The notes below the pieces were generated by a model. It did no database searches and was not told where the DNA came from. It saw only the letters and a list, made by a program, of their open reading frames with translations. Of a DNA stretch of 64,000 nt, positions 50,699-61,896 are shown piece after piece. The stretch is taken from positions 62,001-126,000 of the forward strand of contig CM074134.1 in the NCBI GenBank assembly GCA_037178625.1, given 5' to 3'. The stretch comes from Skeletonema tropicum. Lineage: Eukaryota > Bacillariophyta > Thalassiosirophyceae > Thalassiosirales > Thalassiosiraceae. Both the position numbers and the translations under genes were made by a program. Every line of letters begins with the position of its first letter. Position 1 is the first letter of the stretch.

Positions 50699-52003
50699 AT
50701 GGTTTCTTTATCAGATCCGGAATGCCAATCCGCTTTGTGGGTTACAATGGCCATTCTTCCTAAAGTCACTGGTATAATCTCCCTCATATCTTCAGCATTC
50801 ATAATTCAACATGTCATCCGCGATCGTAAGCGACGCAGCCAGGTTTACCATCGTCTATTACTGGGTATGAGCATATCTGACTTCTTTGGATCGTTTACGA
50901 GCTTCTTATCAACGTGGCAGATCCCTCGTGGCGGGGCATGTTTGGCTGCAGGTACAAAGGCGACGTGTACGGCCCAAGGGTTCTTCTTTCAGATAACAAC
51001 ACTGTGCACCCCAACCTACAATATTTCCTTATCAATCTATTATTTACTTGTGATTGTCAAAGGATGGAGAGAATCACGTGTAAAGAAGATCGAGAAGTAT
51101 TTGCATGCTTTACCCATCTGTCTCGGTTTTGGGACAGCGTTTGCAAGTCTTGGGTTGAAGATATAACAGCGCCGGTTTTTTCTGCTGGATTGGAAATGAC
51201 TACAATGGTATTTACCGTCTTGCCTTCATGTACGCCGAGGTTTGGGCTATGATGATCTTCCTCCCAATATGCATGACCATCATTTATTTCCATGTGCTAA
51301 AGCAGGAAAAGAAACTCGACAGGTATAGTGCGAGCTTTGCGCAGAAGAAGCGAAAGCAAAGTAAGAAGATTCGCAATCAAGCATTTCTTTACGTTGGATG
51401 CGTGTACATGACGTGGATATTCTTTACGGTACGTGATGGTGTATTGAAATGAATTCATTTGATACCGCTATCACATCTTAACTTTCTTCTTCAACTTCAC
51501 ACCCTCATCCTCATCTCAATGTTAATGGTTTCCAGATCTTTCGTCTCATGCAATTAGCAGGGGCGTACCCCCCATCATACATGGCTATACTCTTGGTCGC
51601 CTTTCTTCCACTTCAAGGTTTCTTTAATCTGATAGTCTACATGTTTCCACGCATCCTACGCTATTTCGAAGAGGGTGTACCTCTTACGCAATCATTCAAG
51701 AGGAGCAGCTTCATTTCATCTCTCCAGAGTAGTGCTTCCAGGGTGAGTGCTGTTTTCAAGAAGAATAGATCCCAGACACCAGGAAAACAGAGTTCCTGCG
51801 CCTATGATGAAGGAGATGTAGAGAATGTTGAAAGTAAAGCAGCTCTCGAGGTGGAAGTCGATCATTCAGACAAAGAAAACAGAGAAGGAGGAGGCTTGAA
51901 TGGGGACAATACGAATGGGGAAGTAGAATCTGGCGAGGAGGATGGCGAAGGGGATGGAGAGAAGGATGTGATTGATGAACTGGAACATATTGTTGACACT
52001 TGA
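50699..52003 (+). CDS. 7-TM receptor, cAMP-receptor-like, one intron, one frameshift
   Basis: ATG 50699. TM segments appear at VTGIISLISSAFIIQHVI, then LLLGMSISDFFGSFTSFLS and ISLSIYYLLVIVKGW, a pattern typical of Dictyostelium-cAR-like and related diatom receptors. The frame ends at 51166, but the protein continues one base out of phase (YNSAGFFCWI, YRLAFMYAEVWAMMIFLPIC). A GT-AG intron at 51429-51535 (107 bp; GTACGTGA...TTTCCAG) joins WIFFT to IFRLMQLAGAYPPS in phase. The last TM (FLPLQGFFNLIVYMFP) is followed by a Ser- and Glu/Asp-rich tail. The frameshift near 51150-51170 is either a pseudogenising indel or a sequence error. Confidence 0.75.
51429..51535 (+). other. Intron in the 7-TM gene
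   Basis: GTACGTGATG at the 5' end and a pyrimidine-rich tract before GGTTTCCAG at the 3' end. Removing it keeps the frame and completes a transmembrane segment. Confidence 0.8.
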
Positions 52004-52601
52004 ACGCTGAAGATGACATCTTTTTGGGGCTAGTCTCATGTCATAATGAAATCATGGTGAATAAATGAATATGAATACAAAGTTGATCAGATTAGATATC
52101 TACGATACTGAAAGATGATGTGGCCTGCTAATAAAAGATAGAACCAATGTTGACTATAATAATGGCCCGAGCTGCAGACAAGAGACAAGTAGAAACTGCA
52201 GCAGGAGTGGCATGCCTTTTCTACATTACAAGAGCAACAGGTGGCAGCCTTGCCGATGCTGTGCTTGAATTTGAATCGATCATTAGATGAAGCTTGACGC
52301 CGAAATATTGTAGTCGTAGATGCTTTAATTGGCCAGCACAACTCACGAAGGTTTGACGGGGGAGACTTCGTGAATCCTGTTTCTTCGAACAGCATAATAT
52401 ATACACTGAAAGCAAGGTTGATCAGGTTGATCCTTGCAACGTGGATTCATTTGTGTCATTTTATCAACGAACGGTAATCAGACGACATATCATTGGCGCA
52501 GCAAATTTGTCAATCTCAAGAGACGAAGACCGACGGACGACTCACACCAGCTGCATTCATCCACAAAGAAGTCAGTCAGCTTCATCCATCCATATATGTA
52601 A
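52004..52601. other. No recognisable gene
   Basis: Sequence downstream of the receptor; short overlapping frames only. Confidence 0.4.
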
Positions 52602-52890
52602 CAAGAAATTTTAAAGTACGTCTGGTGGGCCCTCAAGAGACGACATTATCTATGGTATTGACAACGAACATGTGCTGTAGCAGCTATTATTTCCCAGATC
52701 GCACCCCAAGCCTGCTATCTTTCAAGCAGGCCAGGATTATAAGGGTGATACCCTTGTTTGATGCCTCAAATCATTCTTTTGTTGGTGTACTTCCATGTAC
52801 TACGTCAGTTCTCACTCTTGCAACGGTCTTCGGCTTCGGTGCGGTTCCACATTATTTTCATGTCAGACCCGCATAAAGTCCATTGTCTAC
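52602..52890 (-). mobile_element. LINE-type 3' tail, copy c
   Basis: Reverse strand: GGGGTGCGATCTGGGAAATA, then GGGCCCACCAGACGTACTTT followed by AAAATTT (52606-52709), matching the tail of the LINE at 61897-62040. The rest toward 52890 may belong to the same truncated copy, but I cannot align it by eye. Confidence 0.55.
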
Positions 52891-53389
52891 TCAGCTTCAT
52901 CCATCCATCATTGTGCCATGTGCCGAATAAATTTTTTGTCGGTTTTTAGTTTCTTCCATCTTCCACTAAAGCTAAAGCAGAGGGAATGATGAATAAACTT
53001 CGATCATTGGAGGCCCTGCACTTGTCCCCTCGGGCAAGCCATGGAACGATGTGAAAATAACTCTGTAATACGCAGTAGCGGTAACGAAGAACAACTCTAC
53101 ACAACTGCAGAGGATAATTATTGTGCCATTTTGATCAGGTCTGAGACACAAACTCTCTCCTTCAACAAAAAGCTGCAGAAATTATACATTCAAAGCTGTC
53201 GATGTCGAAATCATTTCGCAGGTCTCTTCACTGATGTGCGCGTGTAACTTGGCCTTCGGGCATTACACGTCTTTCCCATCGTATGGACTAACAAGTCCGC
53301 GGGCAGTGCTCGTGCAACCACTAGGCGCTTGCTGTTATAGAAATAAAAGACTATACTAAACCCCACACTTGAAGATCCAGCTAGCCAAC
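52891..53389. other. No recognisable gene
   Basis: Short frames only. No family motif. Confidence 0.35.
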
Positions 53390-53651
53390 CTCTTTATACA
53401 CTATCCTCGACAGACAACAGCGATTCCACCTCAGACGCGGCTCCAGATACAATAGAAGAGGCATCCTCTTCCCTCTCCGGGTCCGCCTCAAACGGCTGCT
53501 CCCACCACAATCGGTATTTGCTGGTACCACGTAGTCTCTCACCATCCCTACACAGATCCAGAATCGGGCGGTCCCTGATGTATGCCCCAATAGTCTTCCT
53601 CCATTTTTCGATGTACTCCGTCAAAGTATACAGCCCAACCTCCTCAAACAA
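53390..53651 (-). pseudogene. LINE RT C-terminal fragment
   Basis: Reverse frame VGLYTLTEYIEKWRKTIGAY then IRDRPILDLCRD and RLWWEQPFEADPEREE. The pattern (GL.....YI..RR.TI..Y...RPI...C) occurs at the C-terminal end of non-LTR retrotransposon proteins in diatoms. Only about 85 codons remain. Confidence 0.5.
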
Positions 53652-53955
53652 CTCCTTCTTATCCGGACACGTCCACCAGTCCGTTCATTCTTCTGAGGTC
53701 GATTCTTGCGTGCCATGCGGCAAGCAGCTCGATAATAGAAGCCTTCCAGACACCGCAGCGCCGAATCCGTCAATACCCAAGTTCTTCACTGATGTATAGA
53801 AGTAGCACTTAGAGATGATTGCCATGGATCGAGAACAGATAAATGATTGCGTTAAAACTTTTATGACCATTCGATATCCAGGGAAGTCAATCTGATCACG
53901 TCTCATGTATAGCAGCTAAGAATGTGCGTTTGGCTTTCATTTGCTTTCGTGTAAG

Positions 53956-55450
53956 CTAGTCGGCGCGTCATTCGTCGCATGCGACGATGCGGCGTCGCAC
54001 GGATAGAAAAGCCGATATCGAACACAAAAAGCGTCATTTTGGACAGAAACAGGTATTTTTCACCCCAACAACCAGCCAAATCTTGTTGCGTCGCAGAAAA
54101 TCTGGCATTACTACGCCAATATTGGCCAATAATATGCCGATGCTTTAAGCTGAAAGACTAATAACTTTCTATTTATATCGTTTGGAATGCATCTTCAGCG
54201 TTTGGTGGTGGTGCTCCGTTCAATTGCGTCGATATTTGCTGTAATCACGCACAAACACTAAAAAAATCTTGAAAAAGTGCATCTGACATGACAAATCCGA
54301 TGGCAAACCATAGCATTATCTTTCCCTTACACCCTCCACAACACTAAGAAGACTCTCCCTTACCCAATTTTTCACGCTGATTCCAATTATGTAAGCTGCA
54401 GCGTCCAATTCAAAGTAGTTTTGATGATAATTGCGGGTGACGCACATACACATGAATGTCTGCACATATCGGGCATGTCATGAAATGCTCATGTTTATGT
54501 AACTTAGACAACATGATAGTAGTATATCATTAATAACTCCTTCTATATTCTATGATACTTGTTCAGTTTACTCGGATTTATTATTTACACGCAACATCTA
54601 CGCCATCATGGAGTTTTATATCGATCATTCGGCCTCCCATTTCATGAGACTTTGTAGGAAAGCCACTGATAACAGTTATAACGTTTGTCCCCAACCACAG
54701 CAAAAGGCGCACAATAGATGGCTGATGATTTAATGAGGTGAAAGGTCCCAATTGTACATGGAGAAGACGTTAATATCATGCCACAACACTTGTGCAGGCG
54801 ACTGCTGGTGGGCCGGCTTCTCATAACCCACAATCATTAGTATTCCAGGAAACCGAGAGTTGTAGTAGTCACTGTGGTAATATGAAGCAGTCCAGCTTGA
54901 CAACTTTGATTATCATATAGTAGACAAGACCTCTATGATCCATGGTGTGGTTTCAACATGTTTTGTGTCAGATATATACCACTATTGACTGAGATAAATT
55001 GTGGAAATCTTTCTTAATCGACGACATAGATTTGATATGTTGGATAGGCATTGCATGAGACCCACACCCGGTTAATTAGCGCATATTCCGTCCATATATA
55101 TAATATTGGTCGCCAATACAAACTTTTTTGCCGTTTAATGGACCGCAACGACGCCTTCGTGCTACTGGCTACATGTGCTCTGGGCGGAAGGGGGTGAAAA
55201 TCACCACCGCTATTGTGGCGGTCAAACGTTTCTTTTTGCTGAATATGGCGAGCCGCCGATTGAACCATTGAATTCAGCGTCAAAAAATGGTCTAGTAACT
55301 ACATTAGTACTTTGGAATGTCGACATTTAATTGTGTAATGAGGGTAGTAGGGTGGGAGGCCTCATGGTGCACAGCTCTTTTTTGCGTCGCAAAGAGTGAT
55401 TTTGGATTTGCGACGTATGGCGCCTTTGCGACGAATGGCGCGCCGACTAG
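53956..55450. mobile_element. 1.5-kb non-autonomous DNA transposon with TIRs
   Basis: Inverted ends start CTAGTCGGCGCG and continue CATTCGTCGCA; about 24 of 25 positions match between 53956-53980 and 55426-55450. TAAG at 53952-53955 and 55451-55454 is a plausible 4-bp target duplication. Further inside, the ends are rich in GCGACG/TGCGTCGCA words. No transposase frame is visible. Its interior is related to 55500-56480. Confidence 0.75.
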
Positions 55451-55499
55451 TAAGTACTCATGTCATGATAAAAGTAAGACCAAGACTTCTTTTCTCGTA

Positions 55500-56500
55500 C
55501 CAACTTGAACTTAACCCATCCCTGCCGCATACATACCTCGTTCATACCTCGTTTTGACTTCTAGCCGTAACTTCATCAATAATACGCCGATTCTCACGGT
55601 TGGAAGACCAATAACTTTCCATTCAGTGAGTTTAGAACGCCTCTGCAACGCACCATGGTTGTATTCCGACCATTCCCCGAGATATTGGGGGTGCTAATTC
55701 AGTGTCACTGGCATGGGTCGCGAGGTACGGTCGGCCATCACGCATCACACACTAACAAAAAAACATCTCCACCATGACGTATCCGACGGCAAACCATCAT
55801 ACTATTGGACCAGAAACCCCAACATCAACATAAACAACATAGCGTCTAACCCAGATTTTCATGAAGATTTCGATTCTGTAACCGGCGGCGGCCAATCCGA
55901 AGTCGTTGTGATGATATACGGCTCTAACCTACGCAGACATGAAATCCGCACATGCCGGGAAACATCATAATATACTCATATTTAATAGAATTTGGTAATT
56001 TAATAGCCATGTTGCATTACACACTCCATCTACATATTATGGCAATTGATATTTATTACCAGTTTTATTAATTGCATGCCAATTGCACTTAATAATGGAG
56101 TAGTAGGCCGAATCATCCGCTGTTGTTTTGATGCCATCCGGTAGGAATGGTGTTGTTAGCAGTCATATAATAACCTGATTCTACTCTATAACGCTCACAA
56201 CAGATAGCTATTGGTATTGTGTGGTGAAAGGGTCCCCAACTTGCAGGGTGAATACGCTGAATATCACTTCAAATACTCGTGTATGTGATGGCATTGGGCT
56301 CCCCAAAAAATGATATATCCTAACTAGTCTAATATTATTTTAGCCGCAATGAAATAGAGATATCTAGACCAACCACGTTGATTGTTATATTATAGTCATC
56401 ACCTCACTGACTTTTGGCACCATTTCATTTCATTTTCTGTCAGATATATGCATTCTCCTTTTTGATGTATTTTGTGGAAAATATCCACTTTCACCACCTT
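55500..56500. repeat. Diverged relative of the 1.5-kb TIR element
   Basis: Parallel blocks in the same order as inside 53956-55450, for example GACCAATAACTTTCCATT (vs GACTAATAACTTTCTATT), ATCCGACGGCAAACCATCAT (vs ATCCGATGGCAAACCATAGC) and GTGAAAGGGTCCCCAACTTG (vs GTGAAAGGTCCCAATTGTAC). I could not place its ends. No gene seen. Confidence 0.6.
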
Positions 56501-57380
56501 TATTCACCATGCCACTGCATGCTTCAGAGAACGCCTTCACATGTTATCAAAGGGATAGAACGCCGCCTAATAGTATGATGTTGGCGTCTGCAAACCAGTT
56601 CGGTGGCGAAGCAACTCCAACTATTCACCTGAAGACCATGACGGAAGTGCATCATCACACCGATGTCAACATGCCATTTTCCGGCACCTCTACTTTGGTG
56701 CCATGATATGTAGCGATGGCGTCGGTCGAAAAAGAATGAAGGGCACCACATCATAGATATGCTATTGGAGAGTGAGTTACTGCAGTGGGGCCGTCTAAAG
56801 TTATGTTTAGGTAGTGTATTATGGTGTCGGCATGTAGGGGGTGGAGGTGCACCATGGTGATGGACGAAAAAAAAAGAGGCGCGCGCGCGGCAGGGATGGG
56901 TTTAAACATCACTCGGTACTCGAAGTGTCCACCAAAATCGCTCACAAAAAATCAATCATGCCGACCATCGCAACGTTAATTCAATCATGCCGACCAAAAG
57001 CACCGAGAGCCATTCATTCAATCATGCCGACAGACAGCATCGTGAGCATCTCTCACAGCCATTCATTCAATCATGGATGGCAAATTGCTGTTGCAAGCCT
57101 CATGCCGCTGCTTGCTGTGCTCATAATTTTTCATCGAGCAAACTGTCAACATCATTCACTACCAAACCACCATGTCGGCCGATTCTCCGCTCTTCGCTCG
57201 CAAGCCGCTTGCTATACTACCGCTGCCTCCCAACAGCGTTCACCCACAAGCATCGCCGCCACCTTGAAGCAGGCTCCGCCGCTAATGACTGCAGCCGATG
57301 TCCGATGATTACAGGTGAGTAACAACCAATTCATGATCCCCCGTCCGGTTTTGATGGCTGATCGAGCAACAACTTCATTC
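56501..57380. other. No recognisable gene; CAATCATGCCGACC repeats
   Basis: The string TCAATCATGCCGAC recurs at about 56955, 56982 and 57018, with a related TCAATCATGGATGG near 57068, mixed with CATTCATTCAA. Two overlapping frames (56841-57308, 56987-57322) cover this low-complexity DNA and are not convincing. Confidence 0.4.
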
Positions 57381-57580
57381 AGCGCCGAGGAAAGCCGGCG
57401 CTATACAAGTTGGCCCAGCACCGTGGAAGCCGGTGCTATACAAATTGGCCCAGCACCGTGGAAGCCGGTGCTATACAAATTGGCCCAGGGCTCAGTCCCA
57501 GCACCGAGGCAAAGCCGGTGCTATACAAATAAGGCCCATCGCCGAGGTTAGCCGGCGATTAATTAAATTGGCCCAGCTTT
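57381..57580. repeat. Array of five hairpin repeats with covarying stems
   Basis: Five units at 57381-57402, 57417-57437, 57452-57472, 57500-57522 and 57538-57559, each a 7-bp stem with a 6-9-base loop followed by ATACAAATTGGCCCA-like sequence. Stems: AGCGCCG/CGGCGCT, AGCACCG/CGGTGCT (three times) and ATCGCCG/CGGCGAT. Paired positions change together, so the fold rather than the sequence is kept. Spacing is 35-48 bp. Not a known RNA family to me. Confidence 0.8.
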
Positions 57581-57599
57581 TCTTTGCGCCTTCGGGTGT

Positions 57600-58290
57600 A
57601 CTCGATTTGGGGTTCCGAGAGAGATAGTAACGGTCGGTTTCCAAGGTTGGTCACGGCGGCCTTCGAAGGTGCTGACAGGCTTAAACAGAGTGTCCGTCCT
57701 CCTCAGGGAAAGATTGGCACAGTTCCTTTAGGGTTTGCTAGACCATAAATCCGTCGCTAAACTACCGTTCGATCTCGTTGAAAAGCACCCCACCAACATT
57801 TTTAAATCTTTGTTTTGTTTGTTTGTTTGCTGTCTCTTTGTATTTTGTATCTCTAATGAATCTTTGTTTTGTTTCCTATTTCTAAAAACAGTGCTTTGTA
57901 GTTCATGTAGAGGCACTCTCTTCGCAAGGCGTATCGCAAGCTACACATCCAGCGTCTATACATCCACCGCAACTCGGACCAAGCAGAGACTCTTGACGGA
58001 AGGCCTTTACTAGCAGGGCAGAAACAAGACGGCAAGTTTAGTTTGAGCAGTCGAGCAGGGCCTTCTCTCAAGTTGCGACCATCGCCGTCGCGTGTCTTAT
58101 GGCACATTATTTGCTGCCTTTTTCTAGAGATGGAGAGACGGGATGATTGGGAATTGACGTTTTCGTCTTCATCGGTCGTAGGAATGAGTCTTTAGATAAT
58201 GTGTCTCATGTTTGTCAGATGTAAATAATAAGTCCAATTCCACTGCTAGCTTGATCTTATGCTATCCCTCTTGATATCCACTCAACAAGT
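57600..58290. repeat. Diverged repeat, left member
   Basis: The part from about 57890 resembles 59620-60010: CATCCACCGCAACTCGGACC (vs CATCCACCGCTATTTGGACC), AAGCAGAGACTCTTGACG (vs AAGCACAGCCTGTTGACG), TTTAGATAATGTGTCTCATG (vs GTTAGATAATGTCTCTCATT) and GCTTGATCTTATGCTATCC (vs TCTTGATCTTCGCTCTC). Old solo LTRs or ends of one old element are possible readings. No gene seen. Confidence 0.45.
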
Positions 58291-58807
58291 GTGTGCGTCA
58301 CGCTCAGTTCCAATACACATCACTCGATCATATCGTCCTCGTCTCTACTTGTTGCGTTCATTGTCTGCGGCAAAGAGTATCGAGAGTGCAAGCTCTCTAG
58401 AGTGCAGCAGAGTGAAACTTCCCTCCGACAGAAATGACACACATGACTTCGCCAATGATTCTACTCTTATGTAACTTTTCTCGATCGACTGATACATTGA
58501 TTTATCACGTAAGACGATACATAGGCGTAACAATTAATTGATGACATCCAGCCAAGCTGCCTACCCTTCTCAATGCCCCTCGCCTCACCACACAACAACT
58601 GCTCCACTAACGTCACGCTAAAAATACTTGACGCATATCCGAATGCAGCACAAGAGAAGGATTTGCAGTCTTCTGCTTCCATGGCGGCGATTGTGGCGGT
58701 AGATGATGAGTTTCAATGACGTTATCCGGAGAGTTTGTGGGTTCTGGATGATAGTGGGCGGACTGCAATGGAGCTGGTGTAGATATTGCAGCTGATGATG
58801 ATGCAAG

Positions 58808-59281
58808 ATGATGATGATGAGGAGGAAGGACGTCAAGTGGTTTAACTTTGTATTCATTTATGAGATGAAGCGTGAGGATGATTTAGAGACAAAAGTGGAG
58901 AAAGAGCAGTGTCATGATGAGCAGAGTCACAATGATGAGCAGCATCAATATCAACAACAGCTAGAGCGGCATACGACGAAAGAACTAGCGAGGAGAGAAA
59001 GTAAGCAGCAACAAAATGAGTACAAGTCCATCTACTACTTGCTTTCTCAGGGAATCGCTCCAACGAGCACTATTCCACAGGCAGTGTCGACAGAGTCAGA
59101 TTATCAGTCGATCAAAGAGGCCATGAGTAAAGTGTGCTCCATAAAAACAGAGGGAAGAAATTGTGACGATCAACAAGGTTCTGTAAACAAAGACAAGTCT
59201 CTTGGAATCGCTCCAGCGACTTCAATTCCACACATGCAGTGTCGACAGAATCGGGTCAACCCTCCGTCAAAGAGTCCATGA
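58808..59281 (+). CDS. Small hypothetical protein with two repeats
   Basis: 157 codons. A Lys/Glu/Gln/His-rich first part (EKEQCHDEQSHNDEQHQYQQ) is followed by GIAPTSTIPQAVSTESDYQS and, after about 50 residues, GIAPATSIPHMQ. The second repeat continues in another frame (AVSTESGQPSVKESM), so one indel truncated the protein. No known family. It lies between the two diverged repeats and may belong to an old mobile element. Confidence 0.35.
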   Translation: MMMMRRKDVKWFNFVFIYEMKREDDLETKVEKEQCHDEQSHNDEQHQYQQQLERHTTKELARRESKQQQNEYKSIYYLLSQGIAPTSTIPQAVSTESDYQSIKEAMSKVCSIKTEGRNCDDQQGSVNKDKSLGIAPATSIPHMQCRQNRVNPPSKSP

Positions 59282-59599
59282 GCTTAAGTATTTTCCATTA
59301 GAAAAGAGGGTAATAGAGTCAGAGAAGCTGAGAGCTGCACTCGCGCGGGCGATCTAGTGATCCCTTTAGGAGGGTGAAGAGGACCCCGGGACTGTAGCCT
59401 GCCGGAGTACCTTGGTTATTCGAACCCTGTCAGCATCTTGTGTGACGTCCCCCGCCCATATTTCCCCAAAGAATTTGATGTCAATAGCGATAGATTCTTG
59501 TTGACATGTCTTTATTTTTCGTTTCGAGTCATCTTTCTAACAACACATCTTCCTGCCCAACTTGACATCTTCGTAGTTCCTACTTCCATTGTGACTCAA

Positions 59600-60010
59600 G
59601 AGCAGTTCAACGTTTACATCTCTGAGCACACTTTTCACCACACACGGCATAACACAATCGACACGACCAGCTACCGTCCATTCATCCACCGCTATTTGGA
59701 CCAAGCACAGCCTGTTGACGTGCAGACTTCGTGTTGTTCGAGCAGTTGAGGGCCCACCATATCCTGTCACACCTGACACCAAGTAGCGCTCCAAAGGCAA
59801 AGCCCATTGCATATCGGGTATCATTTGACACATTTGCAGCCTCTCTATCTCTCTAGCGGAATGATCGGGGATCGGCGTTTCCGCCTTCACAGATGGGGAG
59901 TGAGGTGTAGTTAGATAATGTCTCTCATTGTTTCTATGAAAGATGTAACTAGTTTATGACACTGCTTTTAGTACCAAGTATGCGAGTCCAATGCCATCTT
60001 GATCTTCGCT
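59600..60010. repeat. Diverged repeat, right member
   Basis: Counterpart of 57890-58290, in the same orientation. The region from about 59330 to 59600 contains no gene; GGGTTCGAATAACC on the reverse strand at about 59410 resembles a tRNA T-loop but has no tRNA around it. Confidence 0.45.
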
Positions 60011-60760
60011 CTCTTGAAATTCACTCCTGCAAGTGTTGTCACTCTCACTCTAAGTCTCAGAGTGAATGTACTTGCTTCTATTGCTATTGTGGCACTTGCT
60101 CAATCCACTTCATGTCTATTTGTTGCTTTCACTTCTTATCCCTCCACTGAAAATAAAGCAACAATGTTGGCGCTACCAACAAAGTGATTCCACCGCTCCT
60201 CCTTTTACCATAATATTTTACATCACAAATCATTCGCTGCTATTTCCTCACTGTGCTTCCTCACTTCGAGATGCACAATGTCCTTATCTGCTGAGATTAT
60301 GAGATTGGCTCCAGCTCAATTCGAATCCATAGTGAATCTGTCGCTGCATTTGTACCAGCCAGCGGTGCAGCGGCAGGTGAAGATTGATCTATCCCAGAGA
60401 TATTTCTCGCAACTTCAACTAGTTGTGTCATTCCGGTACTCGACTTGTCTGCTCACTTGAACTAGAGAACGTTCACACCTACTTAAGTAAGTGACTGTGG
60501 AGGTGCAGTGCTTCTGATTATGTACGACTCAAAAGAAGAGCTAATACTGATTGTTCTTCTTGGAAAGAACGGTCTTGAAAAGAACGGTTGTAGTTGCTTT
60601 CATCTGTGAATAGCGAAGCAAAGAGACGAGAATGGCCGTACCATGATGACGAAGAAGTATCGTACCTACTTATAACTTGCTTCGACGAAGCACTTACATA
60701 CTGTATACACTGTACATAATGCAGTTTATAGTGTTTGTATGGTCCCGATGTGATGCGACA

Positions 60761-60862
60761 GGAACGACCATACCACAGTGACAGCACCGCAGCGAAGTTA
60801 AGCACTGTCGGGCCAGGATAGTACTACGGTGGGGGACCACGTTGGAATCCCTGGTGTTGTTC
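60761..60862 (+). pseudogene. 5S rRNA gene with 13-nt internal deletion
   Basis: Identical to the other 5S copies except for a missing TTCCCGTCTGCTC after CAGCACCGC and a T-to-A change in the GGCCAGGATAGTAC block. The deletion removes part of the loop B/helix III region before the internal control region. Length is 102 rather than 115 nt; unlikely to give functional 5S rRNA. Confidence 0.9.
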
Positions 60863-61739
60863 TTTTGCTCCTGTTGCCTTTTATTTTGGCCCCTGCCTAC
60901 AATACGATACATTATTGCACTTTACCCGCCTTCTTCCTTTCTTTTGCTCGGCTTTTGCTCGGCCTTTCGCTCTTTAAGGTCTGATACTAATATGAAGAAG
61001 CTCGCTGCCGCTGCGTTGAATTTGTATTGTGTGTCTCATCGTCCGGCTATGCTATCTTCAGTGTCATCCAGATGCATACTTATGAAAGATGTCAATATTT
61101 CAACCTGCTGCTGCTGATCCTCGTTTGGCTCCATCTTCATGAGAAGCGTTTTCCCCTCTCAGCTATATGTCGTAGATCGAAGATGAAACCTTCCACATGT
61201 CTACGTCTACTGGTCCACTATTTGCGCTGCTGAGCCAAGTGCAATGCTTTTCACGAAGAGTTCAATCTGCTGAGATTATGAGATTGGCTCCAGCTCAATT
61301 CGAATCCATAGTGAATCTGTCGCTGCATTTGTACCAGCCAGCGGTGCAGCGGCAGGTGAAGATTGATCTATCCCAGAGATATTTCTCGCAACTTCAACTA
61401 GTTGTGTCATTCCGGTACTCGACTTGTCTGCTCACTTGAACTAGAGAACGTTCACACCTACTTAAGTAAGTGACTGTGGAGGTGCAGTGCTTCTGATTAT
61501 GTACGACTCAAAAGAAGAGCTAATACTGATTGTTCTTCTTGGAAAGAACGGTCTTGAAAAGAACGGTTGTAGTTGCTTTCATCTGTGAATAGCGAAGCAA
61601 AGAGACGAGAATGGCCGTACCATGATGACGAAGAAGTATCGTACCTACTTATTACTTGCTTCGACGAAGCACTTACATACTGTATACACTGTACATAATG
61701 CAGTTTATAGTGTTTGTATGGTCCCGATGTGATGCGACA

Positions 61740-61854
61740 GGAACGACCATACCACAGTGACAGCACCGCTTCCCGTCTGCTCAGCGAAGTTAAGCACTGT
61801 CGGGCCAGGTTAGTACTACGGTGGGGGACCACGTTGGAATCCCTGGTGTTGTTC
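61740..61854 (+). rRNA. 5S ribosomal RNA gene, cluster 2
   Basis: Full 115-nt copy with GACCATACCAC, AGCGAAGTTAAGCACTGTCG and GGTGGGGGACCAC, matching the array genes on the other strand. A TTTT terminator follows directly (61855-61858), and a LINE 3' end lies 43 bp downstream. Confidence 0.95.
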
Positions 61855-61896
61855 TTTTGCTCCTGTTGCCTTTTATTTTGGCCCCTGCCTACAATA

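Larger units (their letters stand above)
60269..61896 (+). repeat. 5S rDNA cluster 2, plus strand, two units
   Basis: Two tandem units 979 bp apart: each has a spacer block (GAGATTATGAGATTGGCTCC...) followed by a 5S gene. The spacer is homologous to, but clearly diverged from, that of the array at 16622-24137 and lies in the opposite orientation. The second unit is cut at about 61896 by the LINE. Confidence 0.9.

Noticed and set aside
57381..57580. CRISPR-like array
   Set aside because: Units are 35-48 bp apart with conserved rather than unique spacers, and the context is a eukaryotic nuclear genome.
59400..59430. tRNA-like B-box (GGGTTCGAATAACC, reverse strand)
   Set aside because: No A-box, acceptor stem or cloverleaf could be built around it.
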